64,000 nucleotides of DNA, from assembly GCA_036522515.1 (NCBI GenBank), contig DATDFQ010000043.1, forward strand, positions 186,001-250,000, in the 5' to 3' direction. This DNA is from Bacteroidota bacterium. GTDB taxonomy: Bacteria > Bacteroidota > Ignavibacteria > UBA10030 > SZUA-254. The notes beneath the pieces were generated by a model. That model was not told where the DNA came from and did not search any database. It saw only the letters and a list, made by a program, of their open reading frames with translations. Shown piece after piece: positions 19,202 through 28,207 of this stretch. Position 1 is the stretch's first letter. The number at the start of each line of letters is the position of its first letter. A program made the translations under genes and the position numbers.

Positions 19202-20509
19202 TTACTCGTAACGAAGCGACTCAATCGGGTTCTGGAACGCCGCCTTCCGGGCCGGGTAGTATCCGAACGCAATCCCCACCCCCACCGACACGATGAAGGC
19301 CAGGGCGACGGCCGGCAGCGAAATGATCGTGCGCCACTCCGCATAGAGAGTGATGATCTCCGTGAGGGCGTATCCGACGACGATTCCCGCGAGGCCGCCC
19401 GCGACGCTGAGAACGATCGCCTCGGTGAGGAACTGCGCGAGTACGTCCGACCTCCGCGCTCCCATCGCGCGCCGGACCCCGATCTCCCGCGTCCGTTCGA
19501 GCACGGAGGCGAGCATGATATTCATGATTCCGATCCCCCCCACCAGTAGCGAGATCCCCGCAATCGCTCCCATGACCACATTGAAGATCCGCTGGGTTTT
19601 CTGGCTTTGGTCGACCAGGGCGTCGGGGACGATCACCTCGTAATCATCGATCCCGTAGTGCCGCCGCGCGAGGATATGGTTGATCACGGGAATCACCTCG
19701 TCGAGCGCTCGCTCACCCGCGACCTTCACCACCAGCTGGTCGAGCTGCTGCCGCGGAACGCGGGTGCTGCTCCCGCTCGTAAACCGGGCCCCGCCTCCGA
19801 AAAAGACGGCACTGCCGCCGGTCGAGCCCTTGAGTCTCTCCATTTTATATTGCGCCGTCGTAAGAGGAAGGTAGACGTCCATGTTCAGGTTCCGGAGCTG
19901 GAGGTTCTCGATCTTTTTGGTCTGGCTGAGCTGTTTCTCCATGACGCCGACGACGAGGAACCACTGGTTGTCGAGCTTGATCTGTTTGCCGAGCGGATCT
20001 TCGAAATGGAAGAGCTTGTCCTTGACGCCGTTCCCGATGACACACACATTGTCCTGCCGCTCCAGATTCGACCCGGCCAGGAAGACCCCCTCGTTGAGAG
20101 CATAATTGAACACGGGAAGGAATTCGGGTGTGGTGGCGATGATCTTGATGTCTTTCCGTTCGCTCCGGTACTGGGCGGCCACCGTCTTCTCCCATTGCGG
20201 AACGATGGACTCGATCATCGGACAGATCTCCCGGATCGCCTCTCCGTCCAGCATCGTAAGCCCGGGGGAGAAATTTGCCTTCGCCTTGGAGAAGCTTTGC
20301 TGCGTCGGATCCTTCGCCCGGATGATGACATTATTGACACCCATCAGGCGGATCTGCTCCAGCGCCTCGCGGCGGGCGCCCTCCCCGATCGAAAGCATTG
20401 CGATGACCGCCGCCACCCCGAAGATGATTCCGAGTGCGGTGAGGAGGGAGCGAAGCTTGTGAGTCAGGAGCCCGGTGAGGCCGACCTCGGCGCTCTCCCT
20501 GAAGTTCAC
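19202..20509 (-). CDS. MacB-type ABC transporter permease without ATPase domain
   Basis: This is a 435-aa MacB/FtsX-fold permease. One N-terminal membrane helix (LLTALGIIFGVAAVIAML, near 22-40) carries the GEGAR motif after it. It is followed by a periplasmic MacB_PCD domain (about 45-300) and three C-terminal helices with GGIGIMNIMLASVLERTREIGVRRAMGA, written here in part. The GTG start overlaps the adaptor stop (GTGA). It lacks the N-terminal ATPase of full-length MacB, and no ATPase gene lies in this run. The only ABC ATPase in the window (35687-36403) is coupled to another permease. Confidence 0.88.
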   Translation of the reverse strand: MNFRESAEVGLTGLLTHKLRSLLTALGIIFGVAAVIAMLSIGEGARREALEQIRLMGVNNVIIRAKDPTQQSFSKAKANFSPGLTMLDGEAIREICPMIESIVPQWEKTVAAQYRSERKDIKIIATTPEFLPVFNYALNEGVFLAGSNLERQDNVCVIGNGVKDKLFHFEDPLGKQIKLDNQWFLVVGVMEKQLSQTKKIENLQLRNLNMDVYLPLTTAQYKMERLKGSTGGSAVFFGGGARFTSGSSTRVPRQQLDQLVVKVAGERALDEVIPVINHILARRHYGIDDYEVIVPDALVDQSQKTQRIFNVVMGAIAGISLLVGGIGIMNIMLASVLERTREIGVRRAMGARRSDVLAQFLTEAIVLSVAGGLAGIVVGYALTEIITLYAEWRTIISLPAVALAFIVSVGVGIAFGYYPARKAAFQNPIESLRYE

Positions 20510-21786
20510 AATTTGGTCTCCTTGGCCGCCGTTTCATTCCCCGCAGGCTCATCCTTGAGAGTGGGGTCGCGGAGCGTGACTTTTTCGTCCCCTTTCAAGC
20601 CCTTCAGGATCGTGACGAAGTTGCCGTTCCTGACCCCGGTTTCCACCTCCGCTTCCTTCGGACTCGAGCGGTCGCCCAGGTAGACGACGGTTTTCCCGTT
20701 CTTGGTGAAGACCGATTCGAGAGGAACGTACACCGCCCGGGGGATTGTCTCCACGACAACCTCGAGGCTGGTGGTCATTCCCGGCTTAAGGACCGGGTCG
20801 GACTCGCCGATGTCCACGACCACCTCGAACGTCTTGATACTCGACGAGCGGTCGATCTGCTGCCCGATGGTCCCCACCGAGGCGACGGTCCCGTGGAAGG
20901 AGCGGTCGGGGAACGCGTCGAGTTTGATGTTGACTTTCTGTCCCTTCTTCACCTTGCTGACATCGACCTCGTTCACATTCCCCGTCACCTGCATCTTCGA
21001 AAGGTCCGGAAGGCTGATGACGGACATCCCCGGCCAGATCTGATCGGAGATCGCGACCTTCTTGCTCGTCCTCCAGTTCATCTCGTAGACCACGAGCCCC
21101 GGCATCGGGGCCCGGAGCGTAAACATCCGGAGATCGTGCTTCGCCTTCTCGACGTCGGAGCGCGCCTTCGCAATCTGAACGTTCACCTTGTTGATCTCGG
21201 ATTTGTTGATTTCCGTCTGCGTCATGAGTTTCAGTTTCACCTGCTCCACCGCGATGCTGTCCCGCTTGAGTTGCAGCTCCTTTTCCTTACGCTGCACCTC
21301 GGCTTCGAAGCGGACACGCTCGACGCTCAGCTTCGAAAGTTCGAACTGAAACTCGGCGTTCTTCTGTTCCGCCCCGAGCTGGTCCATGTTGGCCCGGTGA
21401 TCCGCCTCGAACTTCGCGAGGTCGGAAAGGCTGATATTCAACTGCGATTGCTGGTCGTTCAGGAATTTCACGACGTTCGCGGTGTCAAGGCGCGCGATCA
21501 CGTCCCCCTCCTTGACGGTCGTCCCCTCCGGGATCAGCCAGACGATCTGGAGGTCGCTTCCGTACCAGACGCCCGGACTGGAGAGCGTGACGGATTTTGC
21601 CGCCTTGATTTCGCCGCTGACCGTGATCGAGACGAGGAATTCCCCCGTTTTCACATCGGAGGTGGCAACGGCGGCTGATTTGGGAGAGAAGACCGCCGCG
21701 ATGATCAGGAACAGCGGGAGGCCGATGAGGGGATAGAGGAACTTTTTCTCGCGAAGATGATGAAGCGAATTCACAGGGAACTTCAT
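20506..21786 (-). CDS. MacA/HlyD-type periplasmic adaptor
   Basis: This is a 426-aa membrane-fusion protein. One N-terminal membrane helix (YPLIGLPLFLIIAAVF, near 18-33) is followed by a barrel-sandwich hybrid/lipoyl domain and a long coiled-coil hairpin (about residues 115-235, rich in K, E and Q). The beta-barrel has DLSKMQVTGNVNEVDVSKVKKGQ near 260, and a membrane-proximal C-terminus follows. It links an inner-membrane permease to TolC. GGAGGATATGCCCC precedes the ATG. It is the first gene of a run whose promoter I place at 21885-21913. Confidence 0.9.
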   Translation of the reverse strand: MKFPVNSLHHLREKKFLYPLIGLPLFLIIAAVFSPKSAAVATSDVKTGEFLVSITVSGEIKAAKSVTLSSPGVWYGSDLQIVWLIPEGTTVKEGDVIARLDTANVVKFLNDQQSQLNISLSDLAKFEADHRANMDQLGAEQKNAEFQFELSKLSVERVRFEAEVQRKEKELQLKRDSIAVEQVKLKLMTQTEINKSEINKVNVQIAKARSDVEKAKHDLRMFTLRAPMPGLVVYEMNWRTSKKVAISDQIWPGMSVISLPDLSKMQVTGNVNEVDVSKVKKGQKVNIKLDAFPDRSFHGTVASVGTIGQQIDRSSSIKTFEVVVDIGESDPVLKPGMTTSLEVVVETIPRAVYVPLESVFTKNGKTVVYLGDRSSPKEAEVETGVRNGNFVTILKGLKGDEKVTLRDPTLKDEPAGNETAAKETKL

Positions 21787-21884
21787 GGGGCATATCCTCC
21801 ATGCCTAAAATGCACAACCCGACGGATCGTGGACTCTATCGTGCCGATGGGAAGAACGTCGCCGGGGGGAACGCTGATGGGTGG

Positions 21885-21913
21885 AATGTACCCATTCCCT
21901 CGAGGAGAGTCAA
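21885..21913 (-). promoter_or_regulatory. sigma-70-like promoter of the adaptor-permease-tolC run
   Basis: On the minus strand TTGACT (21913-21908), 17 bases and TACATT (21890-21885) lie about 100 bp upstream of the adaptor start, in a 164-bp gap after the RND gene. The gap shows no strong terminator, so read-through from the RND operon is also possible. Confidence 0.5.
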
Positions 21914-21950
21914 ATTGTCGCCTTATCCGGGGCCGATCCTCCCGAAGGGC

Positions 21951-24900
21951 CTACACGAGCTCCGGCGATTTCGCGTGTTCTTCGACCGGCGCCTGGTCTT
22001 CTGCTCCTTCTGCGTTGGAAACTTTGGCGAATTTTGCCAGGAGCGTATAGACGACAGGCACGAGGACAAGCGTCAGGAAGGTCGAGAAGAAGAGCCCGCC
22101 GACGACGGCCAGGCCCAGCGGACGGCGCGACTCCGCACCGGCGCCGAGGCCGATCGCGATCGGAAGCACACCGAAGATCGTGGCAAAGGAGGTCATCAGA
22201 ATCGGCCTGAGACGGATCGTCGAAGCCTCAATCACTGCGTCAACGGCTGATTTTCCCCCGGCGCGCAATTGATTCGAGAACTCGACAATCAGGATGGAGT
22301 TCTTTGTAACCAATCCGACCAGCATGATCAGGCCGATTTGTGAATAGATATTCAAACTCTGGCCGAAGAGAAAGAGAGTCAGAAGCGCTCCGAACACCGC
22401 CAACGGGACGGAAAGGAGGATGGTGAAGGGATGAACAAAACTCTCGAACTGGGCGGAGAGGACAAGATAAATGAAGACCACCGCGAGAAGGAACATGAGG
22501 TACAGGCCGGAGCTGGAGGACTTGAATTCCAGAGACTCTCCCGAGTATTCCCGTTTAATCGTGCCCGGGAGTTTCTCGCGCGCGATCCGGTCCAGGTCGT
22601 CGAGCCCCTCCCCGATGGTTTTGCCCGGGAGCAGGCTCGCGGTGATGGTTGCAGATCTGATGCGGTTGTAGTGGTTTAATTCCTTCGGTGCGAGGGTTTC
22701 ATCCACCTTCACGACATTTGCGAGCTGCACCAACCCTCCCGCGCCGCGGATGTAGAGATCGTTTATGACGTCGGGTCTGGATCGCGCGGAGGCCTTCATT
22801 TGAAGTATCACGTCGTATTGCTTGGTCCCCCGCTTGAAATTCGTGACGACGCGTCCGCCCAGCAGAGTCTCCAGGGTGGAACCTATATCCGCAACGGATG
22901 CCCCAAGCCCGGAGGCGCGCTCGCGGTCGATATTCACATCCAACTGGGGCTTGTTGAGATGCAAATCAGTGTTCACATTCACCAGGTACCCGAGCTTTGA
23001 CGCTTCCCCCATCATCACGCCGACAGCCTTGTTCAATTCGTCATAACTATCCGCCTGCAGCACATACTCTATCGGGGTCGAACTGAATGAAGCGGCGATG
23101 CTGGGTGGGTTTATGACAAACGCCAGGACTCCGGGGATGGAGATGAGTGCGGGAAAGAGCTCCTGGACTATTTGCTGCTGGGATTTTCCCCGTTCGTTTC
23201 GGGGTTTCAGGGGAAGGAAGAGAAATCCATTTGTCACGTTACCGGGCCCGCCAAATCCAAGCCCGATAGCAGTGAAGAGCGCACGATGCTCGGGAACGGC
23301 GAGCAGGCGACGCTCCACTTCCTTCATGTAACGATCGGTATATTCGAGTGTTGCTCCTTCCGGGGCGATAACGACTCCGAACGCGGCTCCGCGGTCCTCG
23401 GTCGGTACCAGCTCGCTGGGGAGCATCCTGAAGAGGAATAAACTCGCAACGACTGCAACCGCGGCGACAACCAGCATCATGCCCGGATGCCGGATCGCCC
23501 CCCTCAAGAGACGGTCGTAGACCCGGTTCAACCCTTCAAAAAATCTGTCGAACGAACGGGATGCCCATCCTGTACCCGTGCCGTGAAGAGGTTTCAGGAG
23601 TTTGGAGCTGAGCATCGGGGTAAGGGTCAACGCGACAAATCCGGAGATGAGCACCGCCACGGCAAGGGAAATGCCAAACTCGTTGAAGAGACGTCCGACC
23701 GAACCCGTCAGAAACGCGAGGGGCACGAAGACGGCAACGAGCGAAATGGTGGTCGCCACGACGGCAAATCCGATCTCATTGCTGCCGTCGAACGCCGCCT
23801 GCATACGGCTCTTCCCCAATTCCATATGGCGGTAAATGTTTTCGAGTACCACGATCGCATCGTCAACCACCAACCCGATCGCGAGCACCAGCGCCAGAAG
23901 GGTCAGAATATTGATCGTAAACCCCGCGAAGTATGCGACAGCGAGGGCGCCGATGATGGAGATGGGAATTGCCAGCGTCGGGATCGTGGTCGCCCTCAGA
24001 CTCTTCAGGAATGTCAGCACGACAAGGACCACGAGACACAAGGCGATGCCGAGTGTCTGTTGCACTTCATCGATGGATTCATTGATGAAGGTGGATGAGT
24101 CGTAGGCAACGTCGAGTTGCATGCCATCCGGGAGGAGCTTTGCCAGTTCGGGCAGGGATGCCCGCACGGTCGCCGCAACATCCACCGTGCTCGCCTTCGA
24201 CTGTTTGACGATCCCGAGGCCGACGGCCGATTTCCCGTTGTATCGGGCCACGGTTCGCTCGTCGGCGGCGCCGACCGTCACCTCAGCCACATCGCGCAAC
24301 CGCACCAGGTCGTTTGCCTTCTGCGAAACGATGATCGCACCGAATTCCTCGGGTGTGGTAAGCTCTCCCCGGGTGCGGACTGCAAATTCCCGCTCATTCC
24401 CCTCCACTCTTCCCCCGGGGATTTCCGCGTTCTCTCCCCTGATCGCCGCTTCGACATCCTGGGTCGTGAGGCCGTGCGACGCCAATCTCAACGGATCCAG
24501 CCAAACGCGCATTGCATACCGCCGTTCACCCCCGATGATCACCGAACCGACTCCCGCAAACCGCTGGATTTTTTCCTTCAGAACGCGGTCCGCAACGTCG
24601 GTCAACTCCAGGCCGTTATGGGTGTCACTGAAGAGCGCCAGCCAGACGATGGCTTGCGCGTTGGCATCCACCTTCGAAATAATCGGGTCGTCGATTTCAC
24701 GCGGAAGGTTGCCACGCACGCGCGAAACACGGTCGCGGACATCATTCGCGGCTTCATCCACCTTCCGGTTCAGCTCAAACTCAATTGTGATAACCGAACC
24801 CTGCTCCCGGCTTGAGGATGTCAGCGTCTTCACTCCTTCAAGCGTCGCGAACTGTTCCTCCAGCACGTTCGTAATTTGTGTCTCGACGACATTCGGGCTG

Positions 24901-25061
24901 GCTCCCCGGTAAAGGGTGACAACCGAGATAATAGGCGGATCGATGTCGGGGTATTCCCTGACAGGCAGGCGGATAAAACCGATGATGCCGAAGAGCAGGA
25001 TCGTCACGCTCATGACGGTTGCGAACACCGGGCGTTGTATGGACATCGTGCTAAGTTTCAT
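21951..25061 (-). CDS. RND (HAE1/AcrB-type) efflux transporter
   Basis: This is a 1036-aa proton-driven inner-membrane pump with 12 membrane helices and two large periplasmic loops, the standard AcrB length. It opens with STMSIQRPVFATVMSV. TM4 carries the proton-relay Asp pair in VLAIGLVVDDAIVVLENIYR (about residue 405), and TM10 has the Lys-bearing LVGLVTKNSILIVEF. AcrB-type drug pumps are the closest type; the substrate cannot be read from sequence. It starts 5 bp after the adaptor stop and is the last gene of the operon that begins at 27767. Confidence 0.95.
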   Translation of the reverse strand: MKLSTMSIQRPVFATVMSVTILLFGIIGFIRLPVREYPDIDPPIISVVTLYRGASPNVVETQITNVLEEQFATLEGVKTLTSSSREQGSVITIEFELNRKVDEAANDVRDRVSRVRGNLPREIDDPIISKVDANAQAIVWLALFSDTHNGLELTDVADRVLKEKIQRFAGVGSVIIGGERRYAMRVWLDPLRLASHGLTTQDVEAAIRGENAEIPGGRVEGNEREFAVRTRGELTTPEEFGAIIVSQKANDLVRLRDVAEVTVGAADERTVARYNGKSAVGLGIVKQSKASTVDVAATVRASLPELAKLLPDGMQLDVAYDSSTFINESIDEVQQTLGIALCLVVLVVLTFLKSLRATTIPTLAIPISIIGALAVAYFAGFTINILTLLALVLAIGLVVDDAIVVLENIYRHMELGKSRMQAAFDGSNEIGFAVVATTISLVAVFVPLAFLTGSVGRLFNEFGISLAVAVLISGFVALTLTPMLSSKLLKPLHGTGTGWASRSFDRFFEGLNRVYDRLLRGAIRHPGMMLVVAAVAVVASLFLFRMLPSELVPTEDRGAAFGVVIAPEGATLEYTDRYMKEVERRLLAVPEHRALFTAIGLGFGGPGNVTNGFLFLPLKPRNERGKSQQQIVQELFPALISIPGVLAFVINPPSIAASFSSTPIEYVLQADSYDELNKAVGVMMGEASKLGYLVNVNTDLHLNKPQLDVNIDRERASGLGASVADIGSTLETLLGGRVVTNFKRGTKQYDVILQMKASARSRPDVINDLYIRGAGGLVQLANVVKVDETLAPKELNHYNRIRSATITASLLPGKTIGEGLDDLDRIAREKLPGTIKREYSGESLEFKSSSSGLYLMFLLAVVFIYLVLSAQFESFVHPFTILLSVPLAVFGALLTLFLFGQSLNIYSQIGLIMLVGLVTKNSILIVEFSNQLRAGGKSAVDAVIEASTIRLRPILMTSFATIFGVLPIAIGLGAGAESRRPLGLAVVGGLFFSTFLTLVLVPVVYTLLAKFAKVSNAEGAEDQAPVEEHAKSPELV

Positions 25062-25066
25062 ACAGT

Positions 25067-26188
25067 CTATCCCTGGCTTTTTGCGGGACTTGATTTGGAA
25101 GTGTCGGGACCGGCGGTGCTGACGGGCATGACCCTGGCCCCTTCGAACAGTTTCTGGTGGCCCGCCCGGACAACAGTCATCCCCGGTTTGAGCCCGTCGA
25201 GGACCTCCACCACGTTCGTGAGACGGGTCCCGAGCTTGAGGGCGACCCGGGCGACACTGCTATCGGACTTAACAACAAAAACGAACGATTGATCCCCGCT
25301 CCCGAAGACCGCTTCGCTCGGTATCGTCACTGCGCCGGGCCGCGAGCTCAGGACCACAGAGACGTTGGCGGACATGCCGGGTCGGAACTTTCTGCCGGGA
25401 TTCGCGACCTCGGCCACAATCCGGGCGCTCCGAGTGCCTGCCTCGAGGACGGGTTCGACGACAATGATCTTCCCCTTTAAGGCGTACCCGGCGAAAGCGA
25501 TCGTCGAAACGGTGACTTCGGCCCCGCGGGTTAGCGTCGAAACAAACCGTTCCGGAGAGGAAAAATTTATCCGGATCCGGTCAATATTTGCCAGGTCCGT
25601 GATCGTCTGACCGGCCCTCAGGAAGGTGCCTACGCTCACCTTGCGAGCTCCAATTATTCCGTCGAACGGTGCAGTGATCCTGGTCTTCGCAAATCTGGCC
25701 CTGGCAAGAGAGAGATTGGCCTCGGCGACTTTCAGGCTCGCCGCGGCATCGTCCAAATCCTGGGGTGCTCCCGCCTTTTGTTCGACCACCGCCTTAACAC
25801 GGTCATAGCTCGCCTGGGCCTGCGATCGCAGTGCTTCGGCGCGGGATAGTTCCGCGGCAAGTTGAGCATCATCCAGACGGACAATCAGGCCTCCCTTCGC
25901 GATGACCTCGCCTTCATGAAACGGGATACTGAGCACGGCCCCGTCAATCTCGGAAACGACACTGATTGCTTCGCTGGCCTCGATCGTACCGACCGCTTCG
26001 AAGCGGTCCTCAACCTTCTGAACATTCACCGGAGACACCTCCACCGGCATTGGCGGCATGGAGAAGCCTCCGCCGGCACCGCCCTGCTTCGAGCACCCGG
26101 AAACCAGGAGCAAGAATGCGATTGAACAAATGGGAATATATAGCTTATAAATCATTAGGTTGGGCTTATTCATCTGATGGATTCTCAT
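25067..26188 (-). CDS. RND periplasmic adaptor lipoprotein
   Basis: This 373-aa MFP has an N-terminal lipobox (LLLVSGC, Cys near residue 32), so it is probably anchored to the inner membrane as a lipoprotein. The lipoyl domain appears as FEAVGTIEASEAISVVSEIDG, written in part, with a coiled-coil hairpin at about 110-165. ARFAKTRITAPFDGIIG is the typical return strand, and the beta-barrel follows. Alternative ATGs at 26173 and 26155 are possible because none has a clear ribosome site. It sits 7 bp after tolC and 5 bp before the RND pump. Confidence 0.92.
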   Translation of the reverse strand: MRIHQMNKPNLMIYKLYIPICSIAFLLLVSGCSKQGGAGGGFSMPPMPVEVSPVNVQKVEDRFEAVGTIEASEAISVVSEIDGAVLSIPFHEGEVIAKGGLIVRLDDAQLAAELSRAEALRSQAQASYDRVKAVVEQKAGAPQDLDDAAASLKVAEANLSLARARFAKTRITAPFDGIIGARKVSVGTFLRAGQTITDLANIDRIRINFSSPERFVSTLTRGAEVTVSTIAFAGYALKGKIIVVEPVLEAGTRSARIVAEVANPGRKFRPGMSANVSVVLSSRPGAVTIPSEAVFGSGDQSFVFVVKSDSSVARVALKLGTRLTNVVEVLDGLKPGMTVVRAGHQKLFEGARVMPVSTAGPDTSKSSPAKSQG

Positions 26189-26195
26189 AACAAGT

Positions 26196-27767
26196 TCACT
26201 TGGTGGTTGTCCCCGTGTACGATCCGGATGTTAATTGCCTTAGAGTCGTGGCGGCCTTCGCGGTCCGGACCATAGCCGCAGAGTAGCGTTGCTGGGCCGC
26301 GGCGAAATCGGCGCCCAGACGAACCAGCTCGAAGGCTGTCGACCGCCCGTTACGGAATTCGATCAGGCCGATCCGTGCCTGCTCCCCAGCGGCATCGACA
26401 CCGTCCTTCGCAGCCGAAAGGCGGTCCTTTCCATGAATGAGCTCCCTGTAGCTCATGCGCACCTGCTCCTCAAGCGACCGGGAGACTTCAATGTACCGCT
26501 GCTCCGAGACGCTCACCTCCGCCTGGAGGCGGTCCTTCTCACCGAGCCCGCTTCGAAACCCGATGGGGATCCTGACTTCCACGCCTACGCTCCACGTTTT
26601 GAAATCACGGCCGGTGGCCTGACTGACCGCGTCTCCGAATCCTCCTCCCACAGTCGTGCGCAATGTATCACCGTTAAATATGACATCCTGGGCCGTTCCG
26701 GCAAGCCCGTTTCCCCCGAGCGAGCCGACCAGATCAACCTTCGGGAGGAATTCCCATCCGGCGGCGTCCGCCAGAGAGCGATTCGCTTCAACGTCGGCCT
26801 TCGCCGCCTGCAGGTCGAGGTTATTCTGCCGGGCGCGCTCAACCAGTGCGTCGACGGAATCGACCTGGAAATCAGCCGGCGGTTCATCGCTGGTGACGAA
26901 GCGTAGCGTCCCCGCATCGGGCCTCGCTCCGATTTTTGAGGCAAGCTGGTCGGAGAGCCGGTCAAGCTGCTCCTCCTGGTCGAGAAGCAGGATCTTCTGC
27001 TCCGCCAGGAACGTGCGGGCGTTTGCCACCTGGTTTGGACCGATGAGACCCGCCTTCGCGCGGAGCTGCGTTTCCTGCAAGAATACCTCCCCCTGATCGC
27101 GGGTGAGCTTGCGGACTGCGTAATCCCGCTCGGCCGCGTAGAGATCCCAATACATCCGCTCCACGTCGGAACTCAATCCAAGCACCTGCTGATCGCGCCG
27201 GCCCTGCGCCGCCTGCATCTCCTGTTCCGCCTTCGAAAGCTGTTTGCGGCCCGAAGCGCTGAATCCCCCCAGAAGGGGTTGCCGGAGGTTGATGCTCCCG
27301 AACGCGGTATACTGCGGGTTCAGGAAGGCAAATGTCGAATTGGTGTTCAGCCGCACGGTGCTGAGCGATGCTTCAAGGCGCGTGCCTATCGGGAGAGTCC
27401 ACCTCAGCCCGCCCTGAGAGGTTGTTTGCTCGTTCATCAAGACATTGGCGCCGGCAAAGAACGAGGAGGTCGGAATATTGTCGTCCTCGTAGTACACGTT
27501 GAGGAACAGTTCGGGATCGAATACGCCGCTCTCCCTCCTGACTGTTCCCTGGGCGGCCTGAAACGCGGCCTCTGCCCTCCGGACCGATGTCGCGTTGGCG
27601 AGGCCCTGGCGGATCGCATCTTTCAGGGGAAGGTGGGTTCCCTCGATTCCGGCGAGTATTACCTGGAGGACGCTGTCTGGATTCAACGTCGTCGTCTGGC
27701 CGTACACGGCCCCGGTCGAACCGGCCAGTGCGGCAAACGCAAGACTGAATATTAATTTTCTGAACAT
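26196..27767 (-). CDS. TolC-family outer-membrane channel of the RND operon
   Basis: This is a 523-aa outer-membrane efflux protein with two OEP repeats and a signal peptide (MFRKLIFSLAFAALAG, cut near AVYGQ). I choose ATG at 27767. A longer frame from TTG 27833 overlaps the -35 of a good promoter and adds sequence unlike a leader. Repeat signatures such as LRQPLLGGFSASGRKQLSKAEQEMQAA are present, written in part. It is the first gene of TolC-adaptor-RND, an order opposite to that in the neighbouring MacA-type run. Confidence 0.9.
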   Translation of the reverse strand: MFRKLIFSLAFAALAGSTGAVYGQTTTLNPDSVLQVILAGIEGTHLPLKDAIRQGLANATSVRRAEAAFQAAQGTVRRESGVFDPELFLNVYYEDDNIPTSSFFAGANVLMNEQTTSQGGLRWTLPIGTRLEASLSTVRLNTNSTFAFLNPQYTAFGSINLRQPLLGGFSASGRKQLSKAEQEMQAAQGRRDQQVLGLSSDVERMYWDLYAAERDYAVRKLTRDQGEVFLQETQLRAKAGLIGPNQVANARTFLAEQKILLLDQEEQLDRLSDQLASKIGARPDAGTLRFVTSDEPPADFQVDSVDALVERARQNNLDLQAAKADVEANRSLADAAGWEFLPKVDLVGSLGGNGLAGTAQDVIFNGDTLRTTVGGGFGDAVSQATGRDFKTWSVGVEVRIPIGFRSGLGEKDRLQAEVSVSEQRYIEVSRSLEEQVRMSYRELIHGKDRLSAAKDGVDAAGEQARIGLIEFRNGRSTAFELVRLGADFAAAQQRYSAAMVRTAKAATTLRQLTSGSYTGTTTK

Positions 27768-27804
27768 TGTGGGGTAAAACGGATAAGAATTTCGAATGCG
27801 GTTT

Positions 27805-27833
27805 AATGTAGCAATTGCCGCTGTAATATCCAA
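27805..27833 (-). promoter_or_regulatory. sigma-70-like promoter of the RND operon
   Basis: On the minus strand TTGGAT (27833-27828), 17 bases and TACATT (27810-27805) predict a start near 27798, about 30 bases before the tolC ATG. The -10 is identical to those proposed at 21885 and 62322. Confidence 0.55.
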
Positions 27834-27871
27834 GAATCTGGTAATCGCAGAGTTTCGTATGCTTCTTATTA

Positions 27872-27938
27872 CGCGACCTGAAGGTCGCGCCTACCGATGC
27901 CTCCGGCAGAGTCGGTAGCCGCAGCCTTTAGGCTGCGG
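27872..27938 (-). repeat. Three consecutive perfect hairpins (REP-like element)
   Basis: Three perfect stems lie side by side: CGCGACCT/AGGTCGCG (27872-27889), CTACCGA/TCGGTAG (27891-27918) and CCGCAGCCT/AGGCTGCGG (27919-27938). The pieces share the unit 'CCT-AAGG...GGCTACCG', and a decayed unit recurs at 59485-59511. It lies just past the stop of the small exported peptide, so it may end that transcript. Confidence 0.75.
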
Positions 27939-27961
27939 GTTTTCGGCTCGGCTGTTGAGGT

Positions 27962-28183
27962 TCACTCGTTACCAAGAGGAAGTATCGCAATGCCGCCTTT
28001 CACCTGATCAACAGCATCTCCCTCACTTGCGAAGAAGTGTTTGATGTTCATCTGCGTCGCGGAAGGGGCTCCGGAGAGCGATTTCCTGAAGGCGGGTTTG
28101 GTCTTTGCCGCCTGCCGGCTGATGAGCGGGTGAGTGGTAATACAGAAAAGAGACGCAAGGAGAAACGCGAGGGAACGCTTCAT
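27962..28183 (-). CDS. Small exported peptide of unknown function
   Basis: This 73-aa protein has a Sec-type signal (MKRSLAFLLASLFCITTHPL), a short basic mature part (QAAKTKPAFRKSLSG) and a less charged tail ending DQVKGGIAILPLGNE. Its reality is supported by a textbook ribosome site (AGGAGG, 8 bases before ATG) and by placement 24 bp after the NtrC-type regulator on the same strand. I recognise no family. It is followed by a triple-hairpin element. Confidence 0.6.
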   Translation of the reverse strand: MKRSLAFLLASLFCITTHPLISRQAAKTKPAFRKSLSGAPSATQMNIKHFFASEGDAVDQVKGGIAILPLGNE

Positions 28184-28207
28184 GGCACTTTCCTCCTATT
28201 CGACCGC

